Shown here piece after piece: positions 54,072 through 63,429 of a stretch of 64,000 nt of DNA. Positions within the stretch are counted from its first letter, which is position 1, and every line of letters starts with the position of its first letter. Source of the DNA: JAKPAM01 sp047601745 (GTDB lineage: Bacteria; Pseudomonadota; Gammaproteobacteria; Burkholderiales; Burkholderiaceae_E); contig JASGIS010000001.1 in the NCBI GenBank assembly GCA_047601745.1, positions 5,084,001 through 5,148,000 of the forward strand. The letters run 5' to 3'. The notes beneath the pieces are model-generated. The model worked only from the letters and a program-made list of their open reading frames with translations. It did no database searches and was not told the DNA's origin. The translations under genes and the position numbers were made by a program.

Positions 54072-55775
54072 TTACTCGCAGTGGAAGTTCGAAGCCTGCT
54101 CGATGTCGCCGCTGCCGTTGTAGACCGCTTCCTTCGGGTAAGCGCATAGCGGACGAGTCCGGCCGGGCCAGCTCACGCCGGCCGCGGCGCGTGCCGTCGA
54201 CACCATCACGTCGGGTGCCACGCCTTCTTCGACCCACTTGACGATCGCGCCGAACGCATCGAACTGGTCGGTGCCGTCGGCGCCGCCGCTGCAGTGGTCC
54301 ATGCCGGGCACCGCGAACGCGCGGGCGAACTTACCGGCCTCGGCATCGCCATAGCGGGTGCGCACCTTGTCGTGGTACGCGGCGAGGTCGTTGAACGAAA
54401 ACGCCCAGTCGGCCGTGCCGTTGAAGTACAGGATCTTGCCGTTGCGGGCACGAAAGGCGTCCATGTCCGGTGACGAGCCGTTGGTGAACTCGTACGCGGA
54501 ACGCTTGTAGACATCGGTCACCGCGAAGGTCTTCTGGAACTCGGTATCGAGATCGGCCGTGCGCGCATAGCCGAGCAGGTCCGCGGTCAGCGTCGGCGGC
54601 GTCGTGTAGACGTGCGAGGCTTCTCCGGCGAAGATCGTATAGAAGAACGCGTTCGGTGTGCCCAGCGTGTCGACCATGCCCGGGTCGTACGGCCACGACG
54701 CGTAGATCTGCCGGCCCGAGCTCGTCTTCGCGCCGGCGAAGAACTTCTTCACGTAGTCCGCCTTGGCGGCGCTCAGGCAGTTGTCGGTCTGGCCCGCAGC
54801 GCACACCCACTGGGCCGGGTCGGGGTGGCAGGCGCTGATGCGGCCGACCATGCCGTCCGGAGTTCCGTCGAGAGCGTCGCACTCGTCGAGGATGCGACGC
54901 TTGACCACATCCTTCTCGGCGGCAGTCAGCGGGTTGGTGATGTCCGGCAATCCGTCAGCCCCGATTGGAGCCACACCGGCGGCCAGTTGCGCGCGGAAGA
55001 TCGAACCTTCGAGCGCTGATTCGACCAGACGGAAGCCCGGCGAACCGGCCACGATGCCATCGAACAGTTCCGGGTGTTCCTGGGCGGCGATCATCGCCTG
55101 GCGGCCGCCGTTCGAGCAGCCGACGAAGTAGGACTTGCTCGGACCGGTGCCGAACATCGTCGAGATCAGGCTTTTCGAGGCATTGGCCACCAGCGGCAGT
55201 TGCGCATCGCCGTACTCGTCGCGCGCCTGCGGGTCGGCCGCGAAAAGGAACTGGCTGTCCGCGCCGGTCTCCAGCGCAGCGTTGTGCCCCGAGTCCGTCG
55301 TCACGACCGCGTAGCCGTCGAGCAGCGCGTTGCGGGTGTTGCCGCCGCCCGGGTAAGCGCCCAGCGCGGCCGGCAGCGTACCGTCCACCCCCGAGCCGCC
55401 GTTGTAGAAGAAGCGGCCTCCCCACGACTCCGGCATCCGCAGCTCGTAGCGGATCATGTACGGCTTGCCGTCGATGCCGGTGCGCTCGTTGAGCTTGCCT
55501 TGCACCAGGCAATGCGACGGATACGACGTGGCGGTGATCTCGCCGGTCGAGGCCGCCGTATAAGCGGCCGAGGTCACCGTGCCGTTTCCGACCTTGGTGC
55601 CCAGCAGAGCCGTGCAGCGTGCTTCGAACGATGCGGACGACGGAGGCGTCGCCGGCGGCGCCGTGCCGTCGCCCCCATCGCCGCCTCCGCCGCCGCAGGC
55701 CACCAGCACGGCGGCACTCAACGGGAGCAGGGTCAGGCCGAGGCCGGCGCGTCGGGACACGGGACTGAACTTCAT
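54072..55775 (-). CDS. tannase/feruloyl esterase family lipoprotein
   Basis: A 567-residue tannase-family esterase. A lipoprotein-type leader (LLPLSAAVLVACGGGG) suggests outer attachment, and a Gly-rich linker follows. The nucleophile is in GCSNGGRQAMIAAQE, the catalytic His in GMDHCSGG, and cysteines flank both, as in the family's Ser-His-bridging disulfide. The ATG at 55775 starts the leader; a GGAG lies upstream. It is convergent with the haem protein and has two candidate NicR elements upstream, so it may be induced with the nic genes. Confidence 0.87.
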   Translation of the reverse strand: MKFSPVSRRAGLGLTLLPLSAAVLVACGGGGGDGGDGTAPPATPPSSASFEARCTALLGTKVGNGTVTSAAYTAASTGEITATSYPSHCLVQGKLNERTGIDGKPYMIRYELRMPESWGGRFFYNGGSGVDGTLPAALGAYPGGGNTRNALLDGYAVVTTDSGHNAALETGADSQFLFAADPQARDEYGDAQLPLVANASKSLISTMFGTGPSKSYFVGCSNGGRQAMIAAQEHPELFDGIVAGSPGFRLVESALEGSIFRAQLAAGVAPIGADGLPDITNPLTAAEKDVVKRRILDECDALDGTPDGMVGRISACHPDPAQWVCAAGQTDNCLSAAKADYVKKFFAGAKTSSGRQIYASWPYDPGMVDTLGTPNAFFYTIFAGEASHVYTTPPTLTADLLGYARTADLDTEFQKTFAVTDVYKRSAYEFTNGSSPDMDAFRARNGKILYFNGTADWAFSFNDLAAYHDKVRTRYGDAEAGKFARAFAVPGMDHCSGGADGTDQFDAFGAIVKWVEEGVAPDVMVSTARAAAGVSWPGRTRPLCAYPKEAVYNGSGDIEQASNFHCE

Positions 55776-55870
55776 GATCGGGATCTCCTGAGTCGATGGA
55801 GGGATTGGCCTGGGAAATGAACGACGACACGCAGGACCCGCATCGCCTCGAACAAGTGGCACCATTATTG

Positions 55871-55888
55871 AGCGCATACACTTGATAT
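55871..55888 (+). promoter_or_regulatory. candidate NicR operator, tannase promoter
   Basis: AGCGCATACACTTGATAT matches the 37221 copy at 13 of 18 positions. It lies about 96 bases upstream of the tannase ATG on the opposite strand. Confidence 0.5.
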
Positions 55889-56065
55889 TCATCAAATAGC
55901 ACGTTGCATGCCAAAGGTTATCGGTCAAGAATGAAAGGTCTCCTCATCGAAATCGCCGCGCATTGGTGCCGATTTCCTGGTATTTGAGCCGCTCGCTCTC
56001 TACAGGGCTTCGCAGCGGATCCAGACAGGCAATGCTTAGGATTTCCCGGCCAGAAGACGATATCC

Positions 56066-56083
56066 AGCGTACGCACCCTAATC
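56066..56083 (+). promoter_or_regulatory. candidate NicR operator, weak
   Basis: AGCGTACGCACCCTAATC matches the 37221 copy at about 12 of 18 positions. It lies about 290 bases from the tannase start. Confidence 0.35.
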
Positions 56084-56222
56084 ATGCGAAACGCGCCTCA
56101 CCCTCTGACCCGGGCGCCGAGCATCGTGCGGCGGATACGGCCGGCACGACCCTCGTTTGGAGGCAAATGCATCGCGCAACGCCGAAGGCGCGACGAATCG
56201 AAACCGAACGGCCGTGACGGAT

Positions 56223-57338
56223 TTACGCCATCACCTCGAAACCACCGAGCGGATGGGATTCGCCATTGATGATGGCATCGACGCGGTGGTGTCCAGGAAA
56301 ATGGCGGCGGGTCGTCATGGCGGCCAAAGACACGCTGGCGAAGAACGCGGCTTTCTCGCCCGGCTGCATCGTGAGCGCGCGCAGCTTGAAGACCTTCGGC
56401 CGGGTGCTGCCATTGGCCTTCATGAAATGCACCGCATAGTCGATCAGCAGGCGCTGAGCCTGTCGGGCAGTGCTTTCGACCTCGAAAGACAGGTGCACGA
56501 CTTCCCCCACCGCGGCACGCTGCGGCGTGACGGTCATGCCGTCGATGCGTACCGATGGATTCCGCGCGCCGCCCAGAATGCCGATCGCGTCCCGATTGCC
56601 GGCTTTGATCAGTGAACGCAGCGCATGGCGAACGATCCAGGCGCGGCCTGCGGACGCATCTGCGGCCCAACGGCGGCATGTCTCGATGGTCAACGCGGGA
56701 TGGTCTTTGGCGATGTCGTTCAGATTGTTCGCCACCGAACGCCGCACATAGAGCACGGGATCGTCTTTGAGCAGCTCCAGCAATGCCAGGACGGGACGCG
56801 GGTCTTGCTGATAGGCGCGCAAGCGCGGTGCCCATGGCAGACGCGGGCGAGTGCCTTCCGAAGCAAGCCGGCGCAAGTGCGCGTTGTCGTCACCGGCCCA
56901 TGCCAGCATCTGGGCATAGGTGCGTTCGGGATGCTTCACCAGAAAGGCGCGGATGCTGAACTCGGCGGAAAACCGCTTGGTCAGTTCGGCCTGGATCCGA
57001 ATGGCGGCCTCGTAGTCGTCGAGGCCATATTTCCGGACAAAGACGACATGCGGCATGTAGCGAAGCGGTGCAAGGCCGATTTCGCCGTTTGCCGGTATCT
57101 CCGGGCCGAGCGCCGCTTCGATCACCGCCGCCGCTTCGGCGAACGGCTTGGGCAAGTACTCGTGCAATGCTTCGGCGATATGCGCGGCACGGCCCGTGAG
57201 CTCCAGTTCTTCCAAACCGTCGATGGAACGCGCGACGAAGGCGGCAGCGTCGAATGGAGCGTGGACACGGTGCAGCTCGGCGGCGATCTCGCGCACCAGC
57301 ACCGGACCGAACACGTCTTTGATGGCCTTGGTGCTCAT
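56223..57338 (-). CDS. DNA alkylation repair protein (HEAT-like)
   Basis: A 371-residue AlkC/AlkD-related protein built of HEAT-like helical repeats. LAWAGDDNAHLRRLASEGTRPRLPWAPRLR, then LELLKDDPVLYVRRSVANNLNDIAKDHP and WIVRHALRSLIKAG, are typical of the AlkC-like branch. A beta-rich C-terminal extension (about residues 265-371) resembles the immunoglobulin-like domain of AlkC-type glycosylases. It would excise alkylated bases. It appears to be a single gene. Confidence 0.82.
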   Translation of the reverse strand: MSTKAIKDVFGPVLVREIAAELHRVHAPFDAAAFVARSIDGLEELELTGRAAHIAEALHEYLPKPFAEAAAVIEAALGPEIPANGEIGLAPLRYMPHVVFVRKYGLDDYEAAIRIQAELTKRFSAEFSIRAFLVKHPERTYAQMLAWAGDDNAHLRRLASEGTRPRLPWAPRLRAYQQDPRPVLALLELLKDDPVLYVRRSVANNLNDIAKDHPALTIETCRRWAADASAGRAWIVRHALRSLIKAGNRDAIGILGGARNPSVRIDGMTVTPQRAAVGEVVHLSFEVESTARQAQRLLIDYAVHFMKANGSTRPKVFKLRALTMQPGEKAAFFASVSLAAMTTRRHFPGHHRVDAIINGESHPLGGFEVMA

Positions 57339-57513
57339 GGCTCTCTACGCCGCCATGCGGCAGCGGACAAGCCGGCCATCGAAGCGTTTCAACGGGTTCT
57401 GCCCGATCGGCTCGAAGCCGATGCGCCGAACGGGCTCGAGCGTGGTGGCCATCGGATCTCCGATATCTGGTCATGGAAATACCAGCATATCGCCGAATTC
57501 GCCACGCAACGAT

Positions 57514-58542
57514 CTATTGGATGACGGGAGCGGTAGCGCCGGCCTCGTCGGTGCGCAGGCATCGCGCCAGGTGCCCGGGCTCGAACTCGACCGGCTGCGG
57601 CTGCGCCGCGCGGCAGGCGTCGACGGCCAGTGCGCAGCGCTCGGCGAACGCACACCCGGGCGGCAGGGCCGAGAGGTCCGGCGGCGAACCGCCGATGGTC
57701 TCCAGCCGCGTGCCGCGCGCCATGGCGCCGTGGGCGCGGCTCTTGAGCAGCGCGATCGTGTACGGGTGGCGCGGGCTGCGGATCAGCTCGCGCGCGGTGC
57801 CCTCCTCCACGATGCGGCCGGCATACATCACGGCGATGCGGTCGGCCACCTCGACGGCGGCGCCGATGTCGTGGGTCACGAAGATCACCGACAGGCCCAG
57901 GTCGCGCTGCAGTTCGCGCAGCAGCAGCAGGATCTGGATCTGCACGGTGGCGTCCAGCGCCGTCGTGGGCTCGTCGGCCAGCAGCAGTTGCGGGTTGCAG
58001 GCCAGCGCCAGCGCGATCATCGCGCGCTGGCGCATGCCGCCCGACATCTCGTGCGGATAAGCCTGCAGCCGACGCTCGGGGCTGGGGATGCGTACGCGCT
58101 CGAACAAAGCCAGCGCGCGCGCCTGCGCGGCCTGCTTCGACAGCCCGGGCTCGTGCCGGCGAATCGATTCGACGATCTGCGCGCCCACCGAGTACACCGG
58201 GTCGAGCGCCAGCAGCGGCTCCTGGAAGATCATCGACGCGACCTTGCCGCGGAAATCGGCCAGTTCACGCCCGCTCATCGCCAGCACGTCGCGGCCCGCC
58301 ACGCGGACCTCGCCCGCCATCCGCGTACGCCGCTCGGGGTGCAGGCGCAGCAGCGTGCGCATCGTCACGCTCTTGCCCGAGCCCGATTCGCCGATCAGCG
58401 CGACCACCTCGCCGCGCCGGACCGCGAGGCTCACGCCGCTGACGGCCTGCACGGGCTTGCGCCCGCCGCTGAAAGTGACTCGCAGGTCACGCACCCGCAC
58501 CATCGGGGCATCGTTCTCGGTCACCGTGGGCTGAGTCGGCAT
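57514..58542 (-). CDS. dipeptide/oligopeptide ABC transporter ATP-binding protein (DppD type)
   Basis: A 342-residue ATPase with Walker A GESGSGKSV, signature MSGGMRQRAMIALALACNP, Walker B LLLADEPTTALD and switch His in FVTHDIG. The C-terminal oligopeptide-transporter motif (GSPPDLSALPPGCAFAERC) contributes to a Cys cluster. GGAG precedes the ATG at 58542. It is the last gene of a five-gene peptide or nickel-type importer. Confidence 0.88.
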   Translation of the reverse strand: MPTQPTVTENDAPMVRVRDLRVTFSGGRKPVQAVSGVSLAVRRGEVVALIGESGSGKSVTMRTLLRLHPERRTRMAGEVRVAGRDVLAMSGRELADFRGKVASMIFQEPLLALDPVYSVGAQIVESIRRHEPGLSKQAAQARALALFERVRIPSPERRLQAYPHEMSGGMRQRAMIALALACNPQLLLADEPTTALDATVQIQILLLLRELQRDLGLSVIFVTHDIGAAVEVADRIAVMYAGRIVEEGTARELIRSPRHPYTIALLKSRAHGAMARGTRLETIGGSPPDLSALPPGCAFAERCALAVDACRAAQPQPVEFEPGHLARCLRTDEAGATAPVIQ

Positions 58543-58570
58543 CGCGGTTTCTCCGGGTCTCGCGGGTCGA

Positions 58571-59611
58571 TCAGGCGGCACTCGCCACCGGTTCCCGGGC
58601 GCGCGGATGGCCGCTGCCGGGCTCGTGCATCAGGCAGCTCACCGCATGCAGCGGTGAGGTGGGCGCCAGCACCGGCGCCTGGCGCGCGCACACCGGCGCC
58701 GCCTGGGGGCAGCGCGGGTGGAAACGGCAACCGGCGGGCGGGTCGATGGGGTTCGGCGGATCACCGGCCAGCGCGGCTTCTTCGGTGCGGTGGTCCGGGT
58801 CCATCGAGGGCATCGACGACAGCAGCGCATGCGTGTACGGGTGCGCGGGCTGCTCGTACAACTCGTCCGAAGGACCGATCTCGGCCACCTGGCCCAGGTA
58901 CATCACCATCACGCGGTCGCTGAGGTAGCGCACCACGTGCAGGTCGTGGCTGATGAACACATAGGTCAGCCCGAACTCGGTCTTCAGATCCATCAGCAGG
59001 TTGATCACCTGCGCCTCCACCGACTTGTCCAGCGCCGAGACCGCTTCGTCGAGGATCACCATGCGCGGCTGCAGTGCCAGCGCACGCGCGATGTTCACGC
59101 GTTGCCGCTGGCCGCCCGAGAGTTCGTGCGGATAGCGCTCGGCGAAGCGGGCCGGCTCCAGGCCCACGCGGGCCAGCAGGTCGCGTGCCCGCGTCACCGC
59201 TTCGCGCGCGCGAACGCCGTGCACCTGCGGGCCGAAAGCGATCGAATCCTCGATGGTCAGGCGCGGGTTCAGCGAGGCGTAGCTGTCCTGGAAGACCATC
59301 TGCACCTGGCGGCGGAACGCCTTGAGCGGCAGGTCGCGCGTGCCCACCGTGCGGCCGTCGAAGACCACCTCGCCGCCCGTGGGCTCGATCAGTTGCATCA
59401 GCAGACGCGCGGTGGTGGACTTGCCGCAGCCCGATTCGCCGACCACGCCCAGCGTCTCGCCCTTGAGCACCTCGAAGTCCACGCCGTCGACGGCGCGCAC
59501 CACGCCGCCGCCACGGCCCAGCGGGTCCTTCTTGAGCGGAAAGTGCTTCTGCAAGCCGCGAATGGTGAGCAGCGGCTGTGCCGGGCCACCGACGTCGTCG
59601 AGTTCTTGCAT
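58571..59611 (-). CDS. dipeptide/oligopeptide ABC transporter ATP-binding protein (DppF type)
   Basis: A 346-residue ATPase with Walker A GESGCGKST, signature LSGGQRQRVNIARALALQP, Walker B MVILDEAVSALD (Ala-Val in place of the common Pro-Thr) and switch His in FISHDLH. The C-terminal DPPNPIDPPAGCRFHPRCPQA motif is the family tail. It lies 3 bases after the permease gene and forms the ATPase pair with the DppD-type protein. Confidence 0.88.
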   Translation of the reverse strand: MQELDDVGGPAQPLLTIRGLQKHFPLKKDPLGRGGGVVRAVDGVDFEVLKGETLGVVGESGCGKSTTARLLMQLIEPTGGEVVFDGRTVGTRDLPLKAFRRQVQMVFQDSYASLNPRLTIEDSIAFGPQVHGVRAREAVTRARDLLARVGLEPARFAERYPHELSGGQRQRVNIARALALQPRMVILDEAVSALDKSVEAQVINLLMDLKTEFGLTYVFISHDLHVVRYLSDRVMVMYLGQVAEIGPSDELYEQPAHPYTHALLSSMPSMDPDHRTEEAALAGDPPNPIDPPAGCRFHPRCPQAAPVCARQAPVLAPTSPLHAVSCLMHEPGSGHPRAREPVASAA

Positions 59612-59614
59612 GGC

Positions 59615-60511
59615 TCAGCCTTTGTTGTCCATGGCCGAACGCAGGCCATCGGAAAGCAGGTTGAAGGAGATCGAGGTGATGAAGATCATCAGGCCCGGCA
59701 GCGCCGCCACCCAGGGCTGCACGTAGATGGCCGTGCGCAGCGTGTTGAGCATCAGCCCCCATTCGGGCTCCGGCGGCTTGACGCCCAGGCCCAGGAAGGA
59801 CAGGCCCGAGGCCAGGATCATCGACACCGCGATCAGGCTGGTCGAATACACGAAGATCGGACCGAGCACATTGCCCAGCACGTGCACGCGTACGATGGTG
59901 AAGGCATTGGCGCCCGAGGCCCGCGCCGCCTCGACGTAGTCGCGCCCGCGCACCTGCGTGGTCACGGCCTCGGCCACGCGCGCGATCTGCGGGATGAACA
60001 CCACCGTCAGCGAGATCAGCGAATTGAGGATGCCGGCGCCCAGCGTGCCCGACAGCGCGATGGCCAGCAGCACCGACGGAAAGGCGTAGAACACGTCGAT
60101 CGTGCGCATGATCACGGTATTGGTCACGCCGCCCGCATAGCCGGCCACGATGCCGATTGCGGCGCCGATCACGAACGCGCACAGCACCGGCGTGATGCCC
60201 ATGAACAGCGACAGCCTCGCCCCCACGATCAGGCGCGACAGCATGTCGCGGCCCAGCTCGTCGGTGCCCAGCGGGTAACCCTGCGTGCCGATCGCCTTCA
60301 GCCGGCTGAGCATCGAAGAGTGGTACGGGTCGGCCGGCGCGATCCAGGGACCGAAGACGGCCAGCAGGATCAGCAGCCCCACCACGCAGGCCGCGCCCAC
60401 CGCGACCGGATCACGCCTGAAGCGCAGCAGCACCGAAGCCCAGTAGCCGCGCGAGCGCTGCGCGGGCAAGGTCTGCGCGACGCGCGTCGCCGGAGACAGA
60501 GCGGCGGACAT
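59615..60511 (-). CDS. peptide-type ABC transporter permease (DppC type)
   Basis: A 298-residue permease with about six membrane segments and an N-terminal cytoplasmic domain (RFRRDPVAVGAACVVGLLILLAVFGPWIAPADPY). EAARASGANAFTIVRVHVLGNVLGP is the EAA loop. AAGGAG precedes the ATG at 60511. It pairs with the DppB-type permease 13 bases upstream. Confidence 0.88.
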   Translation of the reverse strand: MSAALSPATRVAQTLPAQRSRGYWASVLLRFRRDPVAVGAACVVGLLILLAVFGPWIAPADPYHSSMLSRLKAIGTQGYPLGTDELGRDMLSRLIVGARLSLFMGITPVLCAFVIGAAIGIVAGYAGGVTNTVIMRTIDVFYAFPSVLLAIALSGTLGAGILNSLISLTVVFIPQIARVAEAVTTQVRGRDYVEAARASGANAFTIVRVHVLGNVLGPIFVYSTSLIAVSMILASGLSFLGLGVKPPEPEWGLMLNTLRTAIYVQPWVAALPGLMIFITSISFNLLSDGLRSAMDNKG

Positions 60512-60524
60512 GGGCTTTTCTCCT

Positions 60525-61478
60525 TCAGGAACGGGCGATCCGCGGATCGAGCAGCGTCTGCAGCACATCCACCAGCAGGTTGAGCAGCACGAAGAACAGG
60601 GCCAGCACCAGGATCGTGCCCTGCAGCAGCGGCAGGTCGCGCTGGAAGATCGCCGAGTTCAGCAGAAAGCCCGTGCCCGGCCAGGAGAACACGGTCTCGA
60701 TCAGGATGGAGCCGCCCAGCAGGTAGCCCAGTTGCAGGCCCATCACCGCCAGCGCGGTGGGCGCCGCGTTCTTGACGACGTGGCGGAACACGCCGAAATG
60801 CGTGAGGCCCTTGGCGCGCAGGCCGATGATGAACTCCTGATCGAGCAGTTCGGCCACCAGCGCGCGAACGGTGCGCGCGATGATGCCCAGGGGAATGACC
60901 GACATCGTCAGCGCCGGCAGCAGCATGAACTGGATGTGTTCCCAATCCCAGGCCCACCGGTCCGATCCGCTCGCGCCGGCGCCGGTCGCGGGCAGCCACA
61001 TCAGCAGCGACGAGAACACGATCACCATCACCATGCCCAGCCAGTAGTGCGGCACGCTGACGCCCAGCACCGACAGCATCGAGGCCGCGCGGTCCATCCA
61101 CGAGTTGCGGAAGTAGCCGGCCACGAAGCCGAAAAGGCTGCCCAGGACGAAGCCGATCAGCGTCGCGACCACGGCCAGCCGCAGCGTGTTCCCCACGGCC
61201 GTGAGCACCTCGGCGGCGACGGGCCGGCTGGTGGCGATCGAAGTGCCCAGGTCGCCGTGCAGCGCGCGCCAGGCCCACAGGCCGAACTGTTCGGGCAGGC
61301 TCCGGTTGAAGCCGTACAGCTCGCGCAACTGCTGTTGCAGTTCGGCCGACGCGTCGGGCGGCAGGATGGAAACCAGCGGATCGCCCGGCGCCAGGTGCAC
61401 CAGCGCGAAGCACACGAGGGCCACGCCGAACATGATCGGCACGGTGTAGAGGATGCGGCGCAGGAGGTAAGCGATCAT
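60525..61478 (-). CDS. peptide-type ABC transporter permease (DppB type)
   Basis: A 317-residue permease. MIAYLLRRILYTVPIMFGVALVCFALVHLAPGDP is the characteristic N-terminus, with a periplasmic loop and later helices. The EAA-like loop reads LRAKGLTHFGVFRHVVKNA. It sits 82 bases downstream of the binding-protein gene. Confidence 0.88.
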   Translation of the reverse strand: MIAYLLRRILYTVPIMFGVALVCFALVHLAPGDPLVSILPPDASAELQQQLRELYGFNRSLPEQFGLWAWRALHGDLGTSIATSRPVAAEVLTAVGNTLRLAVVATLIGFVLGSLFGFVAGYFRNSWMDRAASMLSVLGVSVPHYWLGMVMVIVFSSLLMWLPATGAGASGSDRWAWDWEHIQFMLLPALTMSVIPLGIIARTVRALVAELLDQEFIIGLRAKGLTHFGVFRHVVKNAAPTALAVMGLQLGYLLGGSILIETVFSWPGTGFLLNSAIFQRDLPLLQGTILVLALFFVLLNLLVDVLQTLLDPRIARS

Positions 61479-61560
61479 CGCAAGGGGCTGGCTGGAAGCT
61501 GGCTGCCGACGGGTCGAAGGTGCCGGCCGCGCGCGGCGGCGAGGCCGGAACCGGCGCGCA

Positions 61561-63222
61561 TCAATCCATGGTCATCGTGGCGATGTCGATGAACCAGCTA
61601 CGCGGCTGCACCACGTTCTTGACCTTGGCCGACAGCGCGCGCGGCCCCACGTCGTGCGCGATGTAGACGAACGGCGGGTCCTCGACCATGTGGGCATGCA
61701 GCTTGGCCAGCGCCGCATCGCGCGCTTTCTCGTCGAAGGCGGTGCGGGCGTCGGACACCAGCTTGTCGACTTCCGGACTGCCGTAGAAGCCCCAGTTGTT
61801 CGAGACCGGCGGGAAGGTCTTGGTCGAGACGAAACGCACCATCGCGAAGAACGGATCCATCGCCGCGAAGCTGACGTTCACCGCGTTGGCGCCGTTGGCC
61901 GACGGGTCCTTCGCGCCCTTGCGCCAGTTGGTGAACAGCGTGTTCCACTCGATCACGTCGAACTGCACGTCGAAGAAGCACTGCTTCAGCGACTGCTGCA
62001 CGAACTCGTTCATCGGCAGCGGCTGCATCTGCCCGGAGCCGGAGGCCGAGATCTGCACCTTCACTTTCAGCGGCTTGGCGGCCGACCAGCCGGCCTGCTG
62101 CATCAGCCCCTGCGCGGCCTTCACGTCATACCGGATGTCGAACGTGGGGTTGCCCCACCACGGGTGCCCCGGCGGCACGACGCCCTTGGGCTCGGCCATC
62201 ATGCCGCCCAGCAGTTGCTTGAGGCCGGCGCGGTCCACGCACAGGTTGGCGGCCTGGCGCACGCGTTTGTCCAGCCACGGCGAGTCGGGCGCGAACGACA
62301 ACTGCCACGGCCACACGTGCGGCTGGGCGTTCGAGTAGATCTTGAAGCCGCGCTGCTTGATCTGGTCCATCGCGTCGGGCGCCGGCGCCTCGATCCAGTC
62401 CACCTGGCCGCTCAGCAGGGCCGCCGTGCGGGCGTTGGCTTCGGGCATCGGCAGCAGCACCACCTTGTCGATCTTCGGCGTGCGCTTGGGATCCCAGTAG
62501 CCTTTGTTGGCGGCCAGTTCCAGCCGCTCGCGCGGCACGAAACGCGTGACCCGGAACGGACCGGAGCCGGACGGATCGGCCGCGAAGGCGGTCCACGCGG
62601 CCTTGGCCTTGTCGGCCGGCGTGGCGCCCTGGGCGGCGTCGAACTTCTTCTGCCAAGCCACCGGCGAGGCCATGTACAGGTTGCTCAGGTTGATGGGCAG
62701 GAAGGAGTCCGGCTCGGTCGTGATCAGTTCGACCGTCGTGTCGTCGATCTTGCGGGCGCTCTTGAGCGTCGGCATGCGTGAGGCCGTCACGCCGACCTGA
62801 CTGGCGTCGAACTGAACGGCCTCCTTGTTCAGCACCTTGTCCACGTTCCAGACCACCGCGTCGGCGTTGAACGGCGAGCCGTCATGGAACTTGACGTCGG
62901 GGCGCAGCTTGAAGACCCATTTGGTCTTGTCCTTGTCGTCCACGGCCCAGGAAACGGCCAGGCCGGGGATCAGCACGCTGGGCGCGTCGGCCTTGGACAA
63001 GTCCCATTGCGTCAGCGAGTCGTAGATCGGGATGCCGGTGAATCGATTGCCCTCGAAGCCCTGGTCCGGTTGGCCCAGCGTGCGCGGAATGTCGGCTGCC
63101 GTCATGGCGATGCGCAGCGTCTTGTCCTGCGCCAGCGCGGTGCCGCCGGCCAGCAGCATCAGCGCCGCCAGGGCACCGGCACGCAGTACACACGAACGAG
63201 GAGTCGGGAGGAAACGAGGCAC
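61561..63222 (-). CDS. peptide-type ABC transporter substrate-binding protein (SBP family 5)
   Basis: A 553-residue family 5 solute-binding protein. The GTG start at 63222 is chosen because GGAG lies 8 bases upstream and a signal peptide (LRAGALAALMLLAGGTALAQ) follows; a longer in-frame ORF is not credible. WVFKLRPDVKFHDGSPFNADAVVWNVD is the family signature. It leads the Dpp/Opp-type operon. The ligand may be a peptide or another oligomer. Confidence 0.87.
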   Translation of the reverse strand: MPRFLPTPRSCVLRAGALAALMLLAGGTALAQDKTLRIAMTAADIPRTLGQPDQGFEGNRFTGIPIYDSLTQWDLSKADAPSVLIPGLAVSWAVDDKDKTKWVFKLRPDVKFHDGSPFNADAVVWNVDKVLNKEAVQFDASQVGVTASRMPTLKSARKIDDTTVELITTEPDSFLPINLSNLYMASPVAWQKKFDAAQGATPADKAKAAWTAFAADPSGSGPFRVTRFVPRERLELAANKGYWDPKRTPKIDKVVLLPMPEANARTAALLSGQVDWIEAPAPDAMDQIKQRGFKIYSNAQPHVWPWQLSFAPDSPWLDKRVRQAANLCVDRAGLKQLLGGMMAEPKGVVPPGHPWWGNPTFDIRYDVKAAQGLMQQAGWSAAKPLKVKVQISASGSGQMQPLPMNEFVQQSLKQCFFDVQFDVIEWNTLFTNWRKGAKDPSANGANAVNVSFAAMDPFFAMVRFVSTKTFPPVSNNWGFYGSPEVDKLVSDARTAFDEKARDAALAKLHAHMVEDPPFVYIAHDVGPRALSAKVKNVVQPRSWFIDIATMTMD

Positions 63223-63429
63223 AGGCGAGGCTCCGATTGGCGTGGGGATTTCGGGAGGGTCGATACCCGTATCGCCGGAGCAATAATCGAGCCAGTCCTC
63301 GCCGGCCCGCTGGAGCGGAACGGCCGAGCGACCGCTGATTCGCCGCAGCGCCGGCAACAGGTTTGTCCGTGGTCTATCCTCGGGCAGTGAAATGTCCGTG
63401 GAGCCGCTGGCACGGAACCGGCCGATACC

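Larger units (their letters stand above)
55776..56222. other. intergenic region upstream of the tannase gene
   Basis: 447 bases between the tannase start and the stop of the DNA repair gene. It contains candidate NicR elements at 55871 and 56066 and AT-rich sequence around 55860-55920, and no convincing ORF. Confidence 0.45.
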
